Shown here: in pieces, positions 44,741 through 58,061 of the stretch
Layout: each line of letters begins with the position of its first letter
Position numbering within the stretch: position 1 is the stretch's first letter
From: Dolomedes plantarius
Lineage: Eukaryota; Arthropoda; Arachnida; Araneae; Dolomedidae
DNA length: 64,000 nucleotides
Direction: 5' to 3'
NCBI GenBank assembly: GCA_907164885.2
Contig: OU015498.1
Span: forward strand, 91,181,233-91,245,232
Notes under the pieces: model-generated
What the model was told of the DNA's origin: nothing
Seen by the model: only the letters and a program-made list of their open reading frames with translations
Databases searched by the model: none
Made by a program: the position numbers and the translations under genes

Positions 44741-47051
44741 TCTCCCCCCCTCTCATATATATATATATATATATTAACTAAATTATCACTAATTTTACTA
44801 AATGGCAGTCATCATCAAAAAGCAGGTGAAAAATAACTATGACTTATATAACAATTAAGAACTTCTTTATTAACATAACTTAAAACTCTAATCAATCCAG
44901 CTAATGTCCCTCATCTCTCAGCCCACGACACGTAACCTGCCTGTCCGAAAATAATCTCTAATCTGCCCTTTGTTCTTCTTCGCCCGTAGCAATTACGCGG
45001 ACGTTAGTCAACATCTCGTGATCTGCGACTCAGCATCACGCTCTTTCGAACATTCGATATCTGACGCAATCCGCTGAACGCTGAAAGACTCTCTTAAACC
45101 GAGAGATAGACAGCGTATCACCACCTGCATGATCTTTTAATCCCTATCTGGCTAATATATCGCTTAATAATTATTTAAATATTGTCTAGAGCTAAATTTT
45201 AACCTAATTAAATCTAGTTAATTATAGTTTACACCCCTGGCATTACTTACACACACATCTTTAATAGGCTTTTACAATTTCCCTTTTTGTCTCTTATAGC
45301 TTTTTAAAACTGATCGAATCATCTCTTTTGTTGGTAATTTATTAATTTGCACTACACCCTTTTCTTCTTTTCCCATAGCATATTTACGCGCGTTGTCCAC
45401 TCCCTAAATTAATAGCCTCCTCTCTTTATAACAATGAAACGATTGTTGTAAAAATTTTTCTTTTTTTCCCGAAACCATGTAGTTGAGAAACAAACTTGAA
45501 GCACAATTCAGCTCCATTTTCCCTCCAAAACGCATTTGAAAGCCGCAAAACTCTATGCGTCCTTAAATCTAGCCGTATAGAAATTCATTTGTTCTGTCAG
45601 AAAGATGTACATGGCACTGAACTCTGTCAATGTTGAGAGGAGGTTCCTGCTGTTTTGGAACTAATTAGATGTTTTTAAATATGATTTGATTAATCTAAAA
45701 TGTATGTAAAATGTAGAAGGTTTCTAAATTATGGTACATTTACGAAAAAAACAACAACCTATAATGATTATGAATTTAGAAACGAAAATGTAGTAAGTAC
45801 TTTAGGAAGCAGCCCCATATGCTATGAAAAAGTACAAGTAAATCGCAAAATTTTATTAAAATTAAAACTTTTTTTAAAAAGGGTTCCGACGCCTTTTCTA
45901 GTATTATTTTGAGACATATTTGTAAAAAAAAATATTCTGTTATTTCTTATCTAAGAATGAGATGTCATTTTTTTGGTTTCTTGTTTGTTGTTGTTGTTGT
46001 TTATTGTTTGTTGATCTGATGCAAGACTTAACAAAAATCGAGCTCAAACTGTGGACATATTATAATTTATTTACGACTCATTAAAGCTCGAACTTCCTTC
46101 TCGGCAGGCAGAAGATTCTATAACACTTTCCAATGAATATCAAAGAGTCGTTCGGTGACGAGGCAGACCAAACGAAAGAGATCTCCGCATCCAGGACAGA
46201 TGCACACTTTTCACATACGAATGGGCGCGAAGAAGGATAACTGTTTTTCTCGCCAATGCTGTGTGGAATAATTTGTAAGCCCTAAAAATCTGAAAGGGCC
46301 GGAATCCTTTATCAGCGTAACAGTAAGATACCTGTGCGGGATACGTTCGCGATATCGTTTTATTTTCCGAAGTTTTTTTATCGCACATTGTCACAAGCGT
46401 TCAGCTGTTGTCGGGCTTTTTACATGAGGCTGTGGAAGAACATGTGACGAACAAAAGTGGCGAAACAGAACAACACACGTGATAAAACCGAACTCGAAAA
46501 AAAAATGAAAACAAGTAAAGTCATAGTGTGCTCTGATATACTAACCTGAACGTAACGCGGCGGTACACACGATCAGACTAAATGTTTTTTGGAAAGTCAC
46601 TTTCAAGGAAGACAGCGTTTACGCTAACATACTATATATTAATACACCACATGTTATATATTAATGCCCTATATACTGTAATAGTTGCATTATCCCATCC
46701 CTTCCCTGAACGCTAACGATGCGACTCCTAAAAGGCAATTCATTATCAGTACCGGAGACGGGAAGTCAAGCACTATTTTCTCCAAAGTCACAAAATGAAG
46801 TCAGTCACCAATTTCATTCGATGCTGTCAGGCACGTCCTTTTATTTTTCCGACCATTCCACAGATGACCTGTTTTGCACCAAACAGTAAATTACAGGCAG
46901 AACGTTGGTGGTTCGTTGGTGAGGGAAATTAAACTTGTGTTTCAATGATTTTATAATAATAGCAGCTAATAACGTATTAATAACACCAGTAATAATAATT
47001 GTTTTAAAGTTTCCGAGGAAAAGGATTTTAACAGTGAGAATTCATCCCACA
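44741..47051. other. Noncoding, nothing recognised
   Basis: AT-rich with a TA run at 44755-44774. Frames at 45700-45912 (+) and 46140-46394 (-) are unassigned. I see no transposon ends here. Confidence 0.45.
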
Positions 47052-47190
47052 TCGCTGGAGTATCCCAGTTGGTGGATAATTGGTATCGAGGTTAGGAGAC
47101 GTGTGTTCAATCCCCAATCCTCGCAGACGGTTGGTCGCAGACAATCGATTGTAAGTTTATGAAACGTAGGTATACCGTTAAACGTCTTAA
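47052..47190 (+). mobile_element. tRNA-derived SINE (family S2), partial
   Basis: TATCCCAGTTGGTGGATAAT is box A-like and GTGTTCAATCCCC is box B-like. The block TTAGGAGACGTGTGTTCAAT matches the copy at 37527. Confidence 0.6.
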
Positions 47191-47703
47191 AAGTTGCATT
47201 ATGTGTGCTACATCATACAATGAATTAACTTGCAGAAAGCTGCTTAAAATCGTAAAATTAGCAGCCAAATTATGTTTAAGTTGGTAGCCATAGTAAACTT
47301 GCGCATATTTCTGGGGAAAAAATGGATTAAAAACATTTACAACGCGACAACGTAGATTGATGTCGAACTTGGTATAAAATCAAACAACTCGTCGGACTGT
47401 CGTCCTGCCTATGCTGTTAAGAATTTGTCGTAATCAGAGACCATGATGTCACTTCCAATATTTGAAAGAACACCAAGCTGCTGATGATTACAACCAGGAG
47501 GATTTAGCAGGTTTTGTGACTCCAAAGAAAAATCTGCCAAACAAAATCCATACCAGGAGGCCTCTGTGCCAGGCTGTTAAGAGACGCAGCAGGTTAATGA
47601 AGATACTAGTTATTTTGTTGGGATTATTAAGCAGGCCCGAAGTAAGATCTCCATCAGCTCTGCGCGTGGACATCTAAAATCCATTGGATATTTAAACATC
47701 GGT
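47191..47703. other. Noncoding, nothing recognised
   Basis: Short overlapping frames at 47462-47677 on both strands are unassigned. Confidence 0.45.
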
Positions 47704-47962
47704 GTGGGCCAAATATGACGCCCGGTGGCGTATGATTAAAAGCATCAAGCTGCCACCCCACAGGTCCAAGGTTCGATCCTGCGACCAAGCTTAGGAATTA
47801 AACTCTGGGGGTCCCACGTCAGGTTGACCACCTGACTGAGACATGCTGTATGGCACCCTAAGTCCACGGTCAAGAAAGCGGAGATGGGTACCGCCGGCCT
47901 TGGTCCACAGCGGACTGTTGCGGCATGAGTTTAGTTTTTTAGATTTTAGTGGGCCAAATATG
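47704..47962 (+). mobile_element. tRNA-derived SINE (family S3) with perfect 14-bp duplication
   Basis: GTGGGCCAAATATG is exact at 47704-47717 and 47949-47962. The body has box A-like GGTGGCGTATGATTAAAAGC and box B GGTTCGATCCT about 35 bp later. A unique region follows (GGTTGACCACCTGACTGAGA, TACCGCCGGCCTTGGTCCAC) and a TTTAGTTTTTTAGATTTTA tail. It shares no body sequence with family S. Confidence 0.92.
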
Positions 47963-49260
47963 CACTACCCTATTTATGGTCTAAGGCACTAGCGAATTCC
48001 TTGATACAGGGGTCGTATTATTACAGAACGGTTCAATGAGCACAAAACGGGCATTCCCCGACAATTTCGTAGCCGTGATGTCAACCCGATTACAATGTGG
48101 GAGGAGACGGAAATGAATGTTTCAAAAGAGACATTTTTTTTCTCCTCAAAACATTCCCACCGGTTCTGATTTTGGATGCGATTAAAACAGCGATTTTGCA
48201 GTAGATTATATATATTTTCGTTCAGTCATTCGCACACATATATGCCTCACTGCTAAAGAATGTTTAGAGCGTTCTGGGTAATGATAAGTAAAATTTTTCA
48301 GGTTTATCACTGACAACAAAAAAAAGGGGGGTCTTATTTATTTTTGATTAAAATAACAATATTAAAATATATAACAATGTTGCACTATTGGAAATAATAT
48401 GGTTGCAGCAAAGCTTATTGCATGAAGATAATAGGTAGCAAGAATAGAGGGTGAAGATTTAATTAATTTAGCCAGTGCCTATTAGTGTTATTACAGTTTT
48501 TATAAATATATAAAACCAATTATTAGCATCAGTGTTATTATTGTTACAGGAGTTGTTTAACGAGATTTTTTACCATGTTTTATTAACTCGCTTTCTAGTT
48601 TGTTTGTGTGTTTGTCCCGTACAAATCTTGCAATCGAATTTTAACAAACTTCCCGACTAGCTAGACTTTTGAAACTTTTAGAATAGCCCAGAACACGATG
48701 ACAATGCATTATTTTAATACTTTTAGCCATATTTAAGCAGAATTAAATTAATTTTCAGTTATTTTCAGTTAATTTTGTTTTGTAGACTGGTGCAGCCATC
48801 TATTGGCCGGGACGGGAATGAAAATTTAAACGCAAGTTAACTTCCAATTAACTTCATTTTCTTTCAAGTTGATGGGATAATTCATCAAAAAATTTTTAAA
48901 AATGTATTTATTAATACATAGAATTGTCAAGTTTATATGATTCAACAGAAAATTTAAAAACATGGTGTATAAAAAGGTCTTTTTATCTTGTAATTATTGA
49001 GCTTTCATTTGCTTTACTAACCGTAAAATCGCTGTGTTGCCGCTGCTCTACGCCACAGAAAATATATTAGGGATTTTTAAGCAGAAGAGGGATTTTTTTT
49101 TTCGTACTCGAAACGACAGGAAACGGAAGAAATACAGGAATTTTCGGAACGGGAACAAAAAATTAAGAACAACAAATATTTTTAGCTCCCAATTTAATAA
49201 AATTCTTAAATTCGCCATCGTTTTGAAACAACGAAACCATTAAAAAAATAAATAAATAAT
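47963..49260. other. Noncoding, nothing recognised
   Basis: AT-rich; segment 48590-48660 has a TTTGTTTGTGTGTTTGTCCC motif also found near 54590, hinting at a shared repeat. Confidence 0.4.
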
Positions 49261-49320
49261 CTCTCCTGAATTTGCGGACCCATTCTCGGGTTCTCCTGGA
49301 CTACAGGTTAAGAACTAATG
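49261..49320. mobile_element. hAT right-end fragment
   Basis: The inverse reads CATTAGTTCTTAACCTGTAG, a hAT terminus, followed outward by ATCTAGAG, a typical hAT target word. The left end was not located. Confidence 0.5.
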
Positions 49321-49467
49321 ATCTAGAGAATGGCCTGCACAACATACGGTCCGCCAGCACTCACTCTGTGGCTTTTTGTTAAGACGCATAATATAATGAA
49401 TCTGAAAAAAATACAGTATATTATTTTTTTATTGATATTGTTACGAAAGGAATATATAAGCGATGAC

Positions 49468-50491
<1,024 letters not shown>

Positions 50492-50737
50492 GCGATGACT
50501 ATTAATATTTATTTAACTTTTAAAATAATCAGTAATTCTTTACGTTTGTTTGTTAGATAAAATATTTTTCGCTTTGCCCTCTATCCCGTTTTCTTTCGGC
50601 CGGCAGAAGGCTTTCGCGTAAAGTAATACGGCATACATCACATTTCGAGTTGTGCAGGCGTGATTTGGAAAGTAATAATTTGTAATTTGATCGTTTGACT
50701 GCTTCGATTTTTATTACTGATACCTGTTATTTCCAAT

Positions 50738-50846
50738 AAATATTTTTCGGACCATAAGACGTACCTTAAGTTTATGGGAGGATTTTTAGAAGAGAATATT
50801 TTTTTAGGTATAAAAAAATATTTTAAATTTTTTAGTCAAGGAAGAT

Positions 50847-50902
<56 letters not shown>

Positions 50903-51518
50903 CTTAAATATTACGCCCTCCATTCTAGCATTTAAATTCCCTCTCCTAAATCCAATCCCTAATAATATTAATTTATCAGTTTAAAACCCTTAGCCACAGA
51001 AATTCCCATGAATCGCATGCCTTTGCATTTCTACATGTGTATATCTCCGAATTCAGGAGTGGGTTAGCATCGCGAGCCCCTAAATCTGCTGACCCTACAA
51101 ATAATAGACACTTTTTTTTTCGTACTCTGGCGCTAAATGTTGAAAGGTGATATTACATCCGACCCGTTTTTCTGAAATGAACGCATGTTCTTTTGTCGCT
51201 TTAATAAACGACTGCTTCCAAATTTAATTCTATTCCTTTCAGGCTGAGTCTAGCTCCAGCCGTGTATATATGAGATAAATTATAACCTGAAAGGAAAAAC
51301 TAAGGACGGGGTGTAATGGGTATATTACATATGTATATAAAATAAATAATACATAAAAAATACATATAATACATATAAATATATATAATAAATATATGTA
51401 ATATATATAATAAAATATTAATTTTATTTTAATGTTACATTCGGATCATAAGACACACCCCAATTTTAAGTCGATTTTTTTATGTAAAAAGGTGCGTCTT
51501 TTAATCCGAAAAATATGA
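50738..51518. mobile_element. Element Y, second copy of the element X family
   Basis: The left TATTTTTCGGACCATAAGAC and right GGTGCGTCTTTTAATCCGAA regions match the ends of element X (18355-21793) in inverted orientation, including AAAATCCTCCCATAAA (inverse) and AATCGACTTAAAATTG (inverse). It contains (TA)n at 50849-50897 and about 350 bp of unmatched sequence. Confidence 0.75.
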
Positions 51519-51519
51519 T

Positions 51520-52095
51520 ATTAAAAATTTCATCTCTTCTCTTTAAAAAAAAAAATAAATTAAATAATAAAAAATGAAAAAAAAGAGACAAGTTACTGAG
51601 GACTTAAAAGGAAATCGGTTTGCAAAATTTATTTCGCAGAAAAATTTATCAAAAAAAAAAAAAAAAAAGCGTAACTGCATTCCACTGTGCTAAACATATC
51701 CGAATTTAATTACGGAAAAAGCGTATGTGTCATGACGACATCCGAGGAAAGAGCGAAAGAAAAAAATAGAAGGAGAAAGCACGTGTGTGATTATTATTTT
51801 ATTATTGTCTCCTCTTTATCGTGTCCGATTGACGCATTGTCGGCTAAGGTAAATATGTGCTCAGCTGCTGTCGAATGAGGTCTCTTTAACAAAACGCCTC
51901 GCGTAAGAGGACAGCACGCAAAAGGTACGAGCACGGCGTGTACACCTACGCGAAAGCGATAACGGGAATGTGTACTCGCAGGAGGAGGTTTGTGGATGCG
52001 ACCAGTTTCAGGCGACGGACTGATAAGGATCTACTAAACGTGCATTGTGGTAGAGGAGAAAAAACTGAAAGTATTTCCTTGATGAATTTTACACA
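51520..52095. other. Noncoding, nothing recognised
   Basis: An A18 run lies at 51651-51668. The segment 51700-52060 is somewhat GC-richer, with no recognised protein. Confidence 0.45.
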
Positions 52096-52097
52096 CT

Positions 52098-52125
<28 letters not shown>

Positions 52126-52129
<4 letters not shown>

Positions 52130-53426
52130 GGCTGTTCGCACATTTTTTAGACGAGTTTGGTAAGCGGTAATAAAATATCGTTTGCTGCAAAAGAAATAAT
52201 TGCAATTGTACTATGTTTTTAAAAGTCAAAATTATCCTCTGTGGCTTGAAAGTTTTGTTTTTATTCAAAATGGCGTTTTTAACAAAGCAGTGGTTCGAAG
52301 GCTACATTTATGCTCTTTCCGAAGAGAAATATGCATACTCTGTTATCCAAAAACGATGTGAGAGTCATGGTTTTGAGATATCTAAAGCGTCGATAGGTAA
52401 TATCGTCAACAAGAAAGGAAAAAAACGTCAAATTGGAGCCTCAAGTGGGACAAAAATTCCAAACAAGTATCCAAGGAAAAAACGGACATTTTCGACTATT
52501 GCAAAGATACGTTGTTTCATGTTAAAAGAAAATCCCCCTATTCAAAGGACAGTTGCAAAATCATTAAAATGCTCGGTGTCCACTGTAAACAAAATTATAA
52601 GCGTTGATTTAAATCTTAAGAAAGTGAAAAAACGCAATGTACATCGTCTTCTTCCAAATCATATCGCTGAACGCAGGACACGCTGCAGAATTCTATATGA
52701 GAAACACTTATCCAAAGAAAAATGGAAAACAATTGTCACAATAGATGAATCATGGGTGTATTTAAATGGTTGCAACAAAAAAAGAGCCATTTATTATCAT
52801 AAAAGGGGAGAAAAAAATGTAAGTATATGGTTCAAAAATCGAAAGAAAGTTTTTCTAAGGGATTCATAATTGTTGCTGGTTTTTCTTATAATGGCAAGTT
52901 AAAAATAAAGAGAGTGGGAAAAAATGTCAAGATTAACTCCAAATACTATCAGGAACATATTTTATCGCCAATTTTTCTGAATGAAATACCATCGCTTTAC
53001 CCACAGTGCCATCAATCTGTGAGACTCCATCAGGACAAAGCTAGCAGTCACACATCAAAATCCACTGTAAATTTCCTAAAAGAAATGGAACAAAAAACTG
53101 ATATCAAGGCCATACCCTTCGCTGATATCCCTACTAAATCTCCCGATGTATCACCTATGGATGTTTGTGCTTTCGGACTTTTAAAATCTGCATTATCCAA
53201 ACGTCGTCCCAAAACCCTTACAGGACTCTGGAAAGCTGTTCAGGAGGAATGGGATAGAATACCTCTTCTGACACTTCAAAAGGCATTATTATCCTGGAAA
53301 TTGCGGCGTCGAAAGATAGTTCAGAATTAGGGATGTCAAATAGAACATTTAAAACACAAGAATTTTATGTAACTTAGTTTTGTGAATACAATATACATCG
53401 TCTAAAAAATGTGTGAACAGCCTCTG
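52126..53426 (+). mobile_element. mariner-like transposon, DD41D type, 1301 bp, near-intact
   Basis: The termini CAGAGGCTGTTCGCACATTT and the inverse of the right end (CAGAGGCTGTTCACACATTT) differ at one base over about 29 bp. TA flanks on both sides (52124-52125, 53427-53428). It is inserted in (TA)n, which continues on both sides. Confidence 0.93.
52270..53330 (+). pseudogene. DD41D mariner-like transposase with a single frameshift
   Basis: The start at 52270 (MAFLTKQWFEGYIYAL) is preferred over the ATG at 52213, whose extra residues are hydrophobic and unlike the family. Two helix-turn-helix regions are expected at about residues 5-45 and 75-115 (TVAKSLKCSVSTVNKI). D159 lies in TIDESWVYL, the second Asp in LHQDKASSH and the third in SPDVSPMD. 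Exactly 41 residues separate the last two, so it is DD41D, the spacing of the rosa/Visitor group. A missing A in the A7 run at 52811-52817 shifts the frame. With that base the reading continues through MVQKSKESFSKGF to the stop at 53328-53330, about 353 residues. The lesion sits in a homopolymer, so an assembly error is possible. Confidence 0.92.
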
Positions 53427-53451
53427 TATATATATATATATATAAAGTGTG

Positions 53452-53536
<85 letters not shown>
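53427..53536. repeat. (TA)n microsatellite
   Basis: TA runs on the right flank of the DD41D element, broken once by AAAGTGTGTAA. Confidence 0.95.
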
Positions 53537-53539
<3 letters not shown>

Positions 53540-53542
53540 CCA

Positions 53543-53697
53543 CAATAGAACCTCGATCTATCATTTTCAAGCGACCGGTTGCACTGAACGATAAATGCGG
53601 GAACATAACAAGGAAATATTATCATCTGAACTGGATGAAATAATCGACGCATACAGGAGAACGATGATTCGGGGGACGATCGATCAAGGTTATACTG
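53543..53697. mobile_element. pogo-like MITE P3, copy 2, 155 bp
   Basis: Starts CAATAGAACCTCGATCTATC and ends GATCGATCAAGGTTATACTG; the internal order is as in 42284-42437. Confidence 0.82.
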
Positions 53698-54327
53698 TGT
53701 GTGTGTGTGTGTGTATGTATGTATATATATATATATGTGTGTGTGGGGGGGGGTCACATCATTTTATTTAATAACACTCTCTCTCATTTCAATTAATTAT
53801 CCCGATCGACCGCATCTCCTTTTCTTCTCCCCCTTCTTCGGCGAATTCTTTTGATATGCTAATTTGCGAGCGTTTGCACCTGGTCAACTCTAACTGTATA
53901 ATAGCTATAGCGCTTATCTTTCCTTTTAAGTTAAAGACTTTATAGTCCAACACAGCGTCGAAAATACCTTATAATAATACAAAAATAGCTGAAGAATGTT
54001 CATGTCAGTTCCTTTTCCACCATATAATTGAGAACATGTACACGGAAAGAGCAGAGTCTTAGAGAAAAGTCCTTAGAAAGGTCTATCTCTCCCTTTCCAA
54101 AAGGTTAGACGTAGTTTAGACCCGTACATATGAGTAAACAGACGGAGAGAGGCTCTATTTTTTTTAAAAAACACATGACATTGAAAAGAAGGATTAATTT
54201 GTTTTTAAATTCCGGTACTCAATCTAAATGAAGCGAGGTATACTTTTAATTAATTAATTTTGAAATTCGGCAGTGATGATTTTCCTAATAATCAATGTTA
54301 CAATTTTATTTGATTATTATTTAATTT
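53698..54327. other. Noncoding, simple-sequence edge
   Basis: (TG)n and TATG at 53696-53750 with a short G run, then AT-rich sequence without features. Confidence 0.45.
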
Positions 54328-54476
54328 GCTGTTGTGTTGTTGTTCCTAACGCCCCCTCACCGGAAGTTCCAGACCACGTCCATATAGGCTTCGAGCTGAG
54401 TATTGCGACTCCGGTTTATAATAGCACCACAAGGGTCGGAATCCGAGGTGGCTAGGTGCCACCACAATTCTATTAA
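54328..54476 (-). mobile_element. SINE family S, 3' part only, minus strand
   Basis: Contains GTTGTTGTTCC, then CGGAAGTTCCAGACCACGTC and TTATAATAGCACCACAAGGG, matching the tail half of family S. The head is missing. Confidence 0.8.
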
Positions 54477-54502
54477 TTTCTCTCGCCCCCCTCTCTCTCT
54501 GT

Positions 54503-54504
<2 letters not shown>

Positions 54505-54578
<74 letters not shown>
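54505..54578. repeat. (CA)n-(TA)n microsatellite
   Basis: CA run followed by TA run. Confidence 0.95.
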
Positions 54579-54579
<1 letters not shown>

Positions 54580-55535
54580 AGCTCGTCTGTTTGTTTGTTT
54601 GTCCGCTATAGAATCTTAGACTGTTTCACCCACCAGGACCAAATTCGGCACAGTTAATTTTTAGGACCCGAGAAAGTTAACGCAGCAAAAACGAAATTTG
54701 GGGCTCAATTAGTTTTTTTTTAATTAATTTTTTAATGATTTTTTCTGCCCCTAAGAGGTTTGCGTATCCCTTAAATGTGGATACAGCCCCTTCACCACAA
54801 CACTTTATTCACCAAGAAGAGTATTTATGCACGCTAAAAGCTGGGCTCTGCGTTATCGGTCAAATTCCGATGGGCGGGGGAGAAGAGGGTTGGTACAATA
54901 ACCATTGGCCCTGCCTCCCCAGATACACACTCCTACGATTTTTGGTCTTGGGAATATTAAAAACCGATTTACAATTTGCTTTTTAAAAGGTTTTTGGCCT
55001 GTCGACAATAAAAAAACCTAATTACCAAAGTAAGGAAAATAGGCTTCATGCGGAATCCCGCCTTAGTTTGATTAAATAAAGGGGATAACGCATCTTGCAC
55101 TTTACCTCTTGGGTGATGTGGAAAAAAGTGCGTATCTTGGTCGACGTGGAAAAAAATGCGTTTTTAAGGGAAAAATAAATAATAAAGGCAAATGTAAATT
55201 ATAAAACTTATTTCTTATTAGACAGTGGATCAAACAAATCTAATTAAATCTAATTACACAGTATCTAACAAATATAATTATACAGTAAACTTATTCAATC
55301 CAAACGTGTGAATCACGGAACACTGTGTTATTAATTCTCAATAAAATCAAACGTATAATCAGACGAATGTCCGCAGGCTCAAAGTTTCTTTCTTTCTTAT
55401 TGTTTGTATGTCATTTCAGTAGAAACGCGCTAAGCGCATTCTGTCTGGCCAGATGAACATGAAGAGCGGGAGTGCAGCCCAGTATTTTTTTGATGGAATG
55501 CATGAAAAATTTTATATATAAACATCTACCCGGGC
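54579..55535. other. Unassigned repeat-like and spacer sequence
   Basis: AGAGCTCGTCTGTTTGTTTG followed by TTCACCCACCAGGACCAAAT looks like the start of a non-autonomous repeat, possibly Helitron-like, but no 3' end was found. The 84-codon frame at 54735-54986 has no recognised domain. Confidence 0.35.
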
Positions 55536-55536
55536 A

Positions 55537-55628
<92 letters not shown>

Positions 55629-55629
55629 G

Positions 55630-55660
<31 letters not shown>

Positions 55661-55664
55661 GTAC

Positions 55665-55715
<51 letters not shown>
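55537..55715. repeat. (TA)n with TATGTACATA blocks
   Basis: A long TA tract with two ATGTATATATGTACATATAT units near 55618-55675. Confidence 0.95.
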
Positions 55716-55719
<4 letters not shown>

Positions 55720-55955
55720 TTTTTTTCTGGGGGTACGCGGGTATATGGCGTATCCCCACTTTTTTTAAGTATTATTTTGGCTTAACTTAACCGAAATTTT
55801 AAGAAACTTAAGAATAAATTGTTAATGTATAACAAAAAGTTTTTTTTTTTTTTTGTAATTGCGAGGTCATGTCCATTAAACATGGTACTAAAAATATGCA
55901 CCTTTATTTGAGAAAACACAGTATACTCACCTATTTTTTTTTAGAAAAAAAGCAC

Positions 55956-55958
<3 letters not shown>
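55716..55958. mobile_element. MITE M1, copy 2, embedded in (TA)n
   Basis: Aligns end to end with 10604-10856: GGCTTTTTTTCTGGGGGTAC at the left, AGAAAAAAAGCACTGC at the right, and (TA)n on both sides. Confidence 0.85.

Positions 55959-56012
<54 letters not shown>
55959..56012. repeat. (TA)n microsatellite
   Basis: TA run at the right flank of MITE M1. Confidence 0.95.
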
Positions 56013-56016
<4 letters not shown>

Positions 56017-56770
56017 CCACACATGCATACACATATATTTTCACTTTAATTTCTGAAATACCAAATTTATTTTCAAATCACGGAAAGGCAATTCACTTAA
56101 AAAACCATCGAAATAAACACGAGAAATATTTCCGCAAAAAATAAACACGCTTTCTTTCTCCGTTTACAAATCGTTGCAACCGTTATCCCAGTGCGCAGTG
56201 GACACGACAGTTAAGATAAAAAAATTTATATACGAGGACAATTTTTTTTAAATGCATAAACCTGTATATCCATTCCAGAGATAAAAAATAAATAAATAAA
56301 ATAAATCGCGATAAAGGGAAATGTCTCTGATAATCGGATATTTAATAAATGCACTTTTACCCCTTCCCAACCGAGAGGAAGTCGTACTTCACACATCCAG
56401 CGACAATTTATCAGCTACTCTCAATTCCCCGTTATCGGTAGCCGAAAAAAGAGCAAGTTTTACACGTTTACAGTCCGGTTAAAAAAGATTTGACGCGCAT
56501 ACCGAATGCAATTAAGACTTTACGACCGATAAAAAAAAGGGGGAAAATCATTATATAACACGTTGCATAATTTTTCAACTCCTGAAAAAGAGCATCTCTC
56601 GAAATGTAACGTCCGAATAAGATAATATCGATTGCATATTCGATGCAATCCTAAAAAAAGTGAGTTTCAGGTAATGATATATCATCTTTTCCGCGGAAAT
56701 AAATAGTGTAATAGTCATGTAAATTATTGCAGTTAGATGAATGGGAGCGTTTAACGAAGCTGTCTAAACC
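56013..56770. other. Noncoding, nothing recognised
   Basis: AT-rich spacer with CpG-containing stretches; no gene. Confidence 0.5.
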
Positions 56771-56782
56771 ATGTTACAAAGT

Positions 56783-57118
56783 TGTTGTTGTTTCCAATAC
56801 CCCCTGGTCGGAATGTATTCCAAACCAGGTCTATGTAGGCTAGCGGGCAGAGGCTCCGGTTTATAATGGCTCAAGGGTCGGAGTTCGATTTATCCAAGTG
56901 CCACTGCAATTTTCACCAATTACCCCCAGGGACGGCCACTGGGGGATCGTATTCTCTCCTTCCCTTTCTGACCTCATAGAGGGACTTTTCGGTATACAGA
57001 TTTAACGTGCCCATATCCGGCCTAAACACGTGGGTATTTAATTGCGCTTGTCGGGATTCGATCCGAGCACCCTCAGCACCGAAAGCCGATGCGCTGCCAC
57101 TAGGCTACCTCGAGCCCT
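56783..57118 (-). mobile_element. SINE family S, full-length, minus strand, perfect 12-bp duplication
   Basis: ATGTTACAAAGT is exact at 56771-56782 and 57119-57130. On the plus strand the copy begins with the GTTGTTGTTG tail and ends with box B complement GGGATTCGATCC and CTAGGCTACCTCGAGCC, the mirror of the 34962 copy. Confidence 0.93.
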
Positions 57119-57130
57119 ATGTTACAAAGT

Positions 57131-57794
57131 ATTAGGGACGTACAGTTATGCACTCAGAGCCGGGGGGCATCCGCAAATGAAAAGAAAAAAATCTAGAAAA
57201 TATTCCAAAAATCTTATCATACCTAAATATCTTTTTTTATTTACGTTGTACCGTGTCTTCTACGCCACTTATGAAACGGTCACATATGGCGGGAATACCG
57301 TGTAGCTTTCGGAATTACGACCTCTGTGAACATAGGACGGACGACGTAGTGCTCGGGTGGACCAAGCGTTATTTCCTTTGCCCATGACCGACGTCATTCC
57401 TCTAACTGCGACTGATTTCTACTCTCATTCATCTAACTGCGACAGAAGTAATTTGAGAACTTTGTAAAAAGAAAACTGGATATTATTCTTAATATAATTT
57501 TTTATAATTATCTAACGAACTTTATTGAATTGGGATTATTATTCTATTATTATTTTTTTTTTCTGTTCAACTCAGCTTCCCCCCCCCCCCCCAATATTAA
57601 ATCCCGAGTGCACTACTGAGATATTTGCATCAGGTTTCTCATAATTTTATACTTCTCCTAGTCTAGGATTTAAACCCAGAGAATAGAGGACAAGCATGCT
57701 TACCGTTACCCCACCAAAACTTGTTTACTATCCTGAGCAGCCGTGATTAATAACTAATCGGAAAGACGTTGAAAACTGTAACGTTACGATACAG
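57131..57794. other. Noncoding; possible diverged tRNA-like SINE at 57640-57720
   Basis: On the minus strand GGGGTAACGGTAAGCATG and GGGTTTAAATCC are spaced like boxes A and B. A C14 run lies near 57579. Nothing else is recognised. Confidence 0.35.
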
Positions 57795-58061
57795 TAAGCC
57801 CGTCTGCACACGGGGCAACTCAAAAGAAACTGATAACTGACTCAAATCACAAACCAGTCCGTGATGAGTCGTAACCTATGTAATTGAATGGAGCCACGCA
57901 CACGGCGCAACTGGTTACTAACCCGTCCGACGGGTTAGTAACCAGTTGCGCCGTGTGCGTGGCTCCATTCAATTACATAGGTTACGACTCATCACGGACT
58001 GGTTTGTGATTTGAGTCAGTTATCAGTTTCTTTTGAGTTGCTCCGTGTGCAGACGGCCTTA
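57795..58061. mobile_element. Foldback element F1, near-perfect 267-bp palindrome
   Basis: From TAAGCCCGTCTGCACACGG to its inverse at the right edge, both arms of about 133 bp pair almost completely around CGTCCGACG at 57928. Only a handful of mismatches are visible, mainly near the outer ends. There is no coding content. The copy at 9307-9493 is the deleted relative. Confidence 0.92.

Noticed and set aside
45589..45660. hAT-like fragment suggested by a SVNVERRF-like translation
   Set aside because: Too short and without other hAT motifs or ends nearby to support a call.
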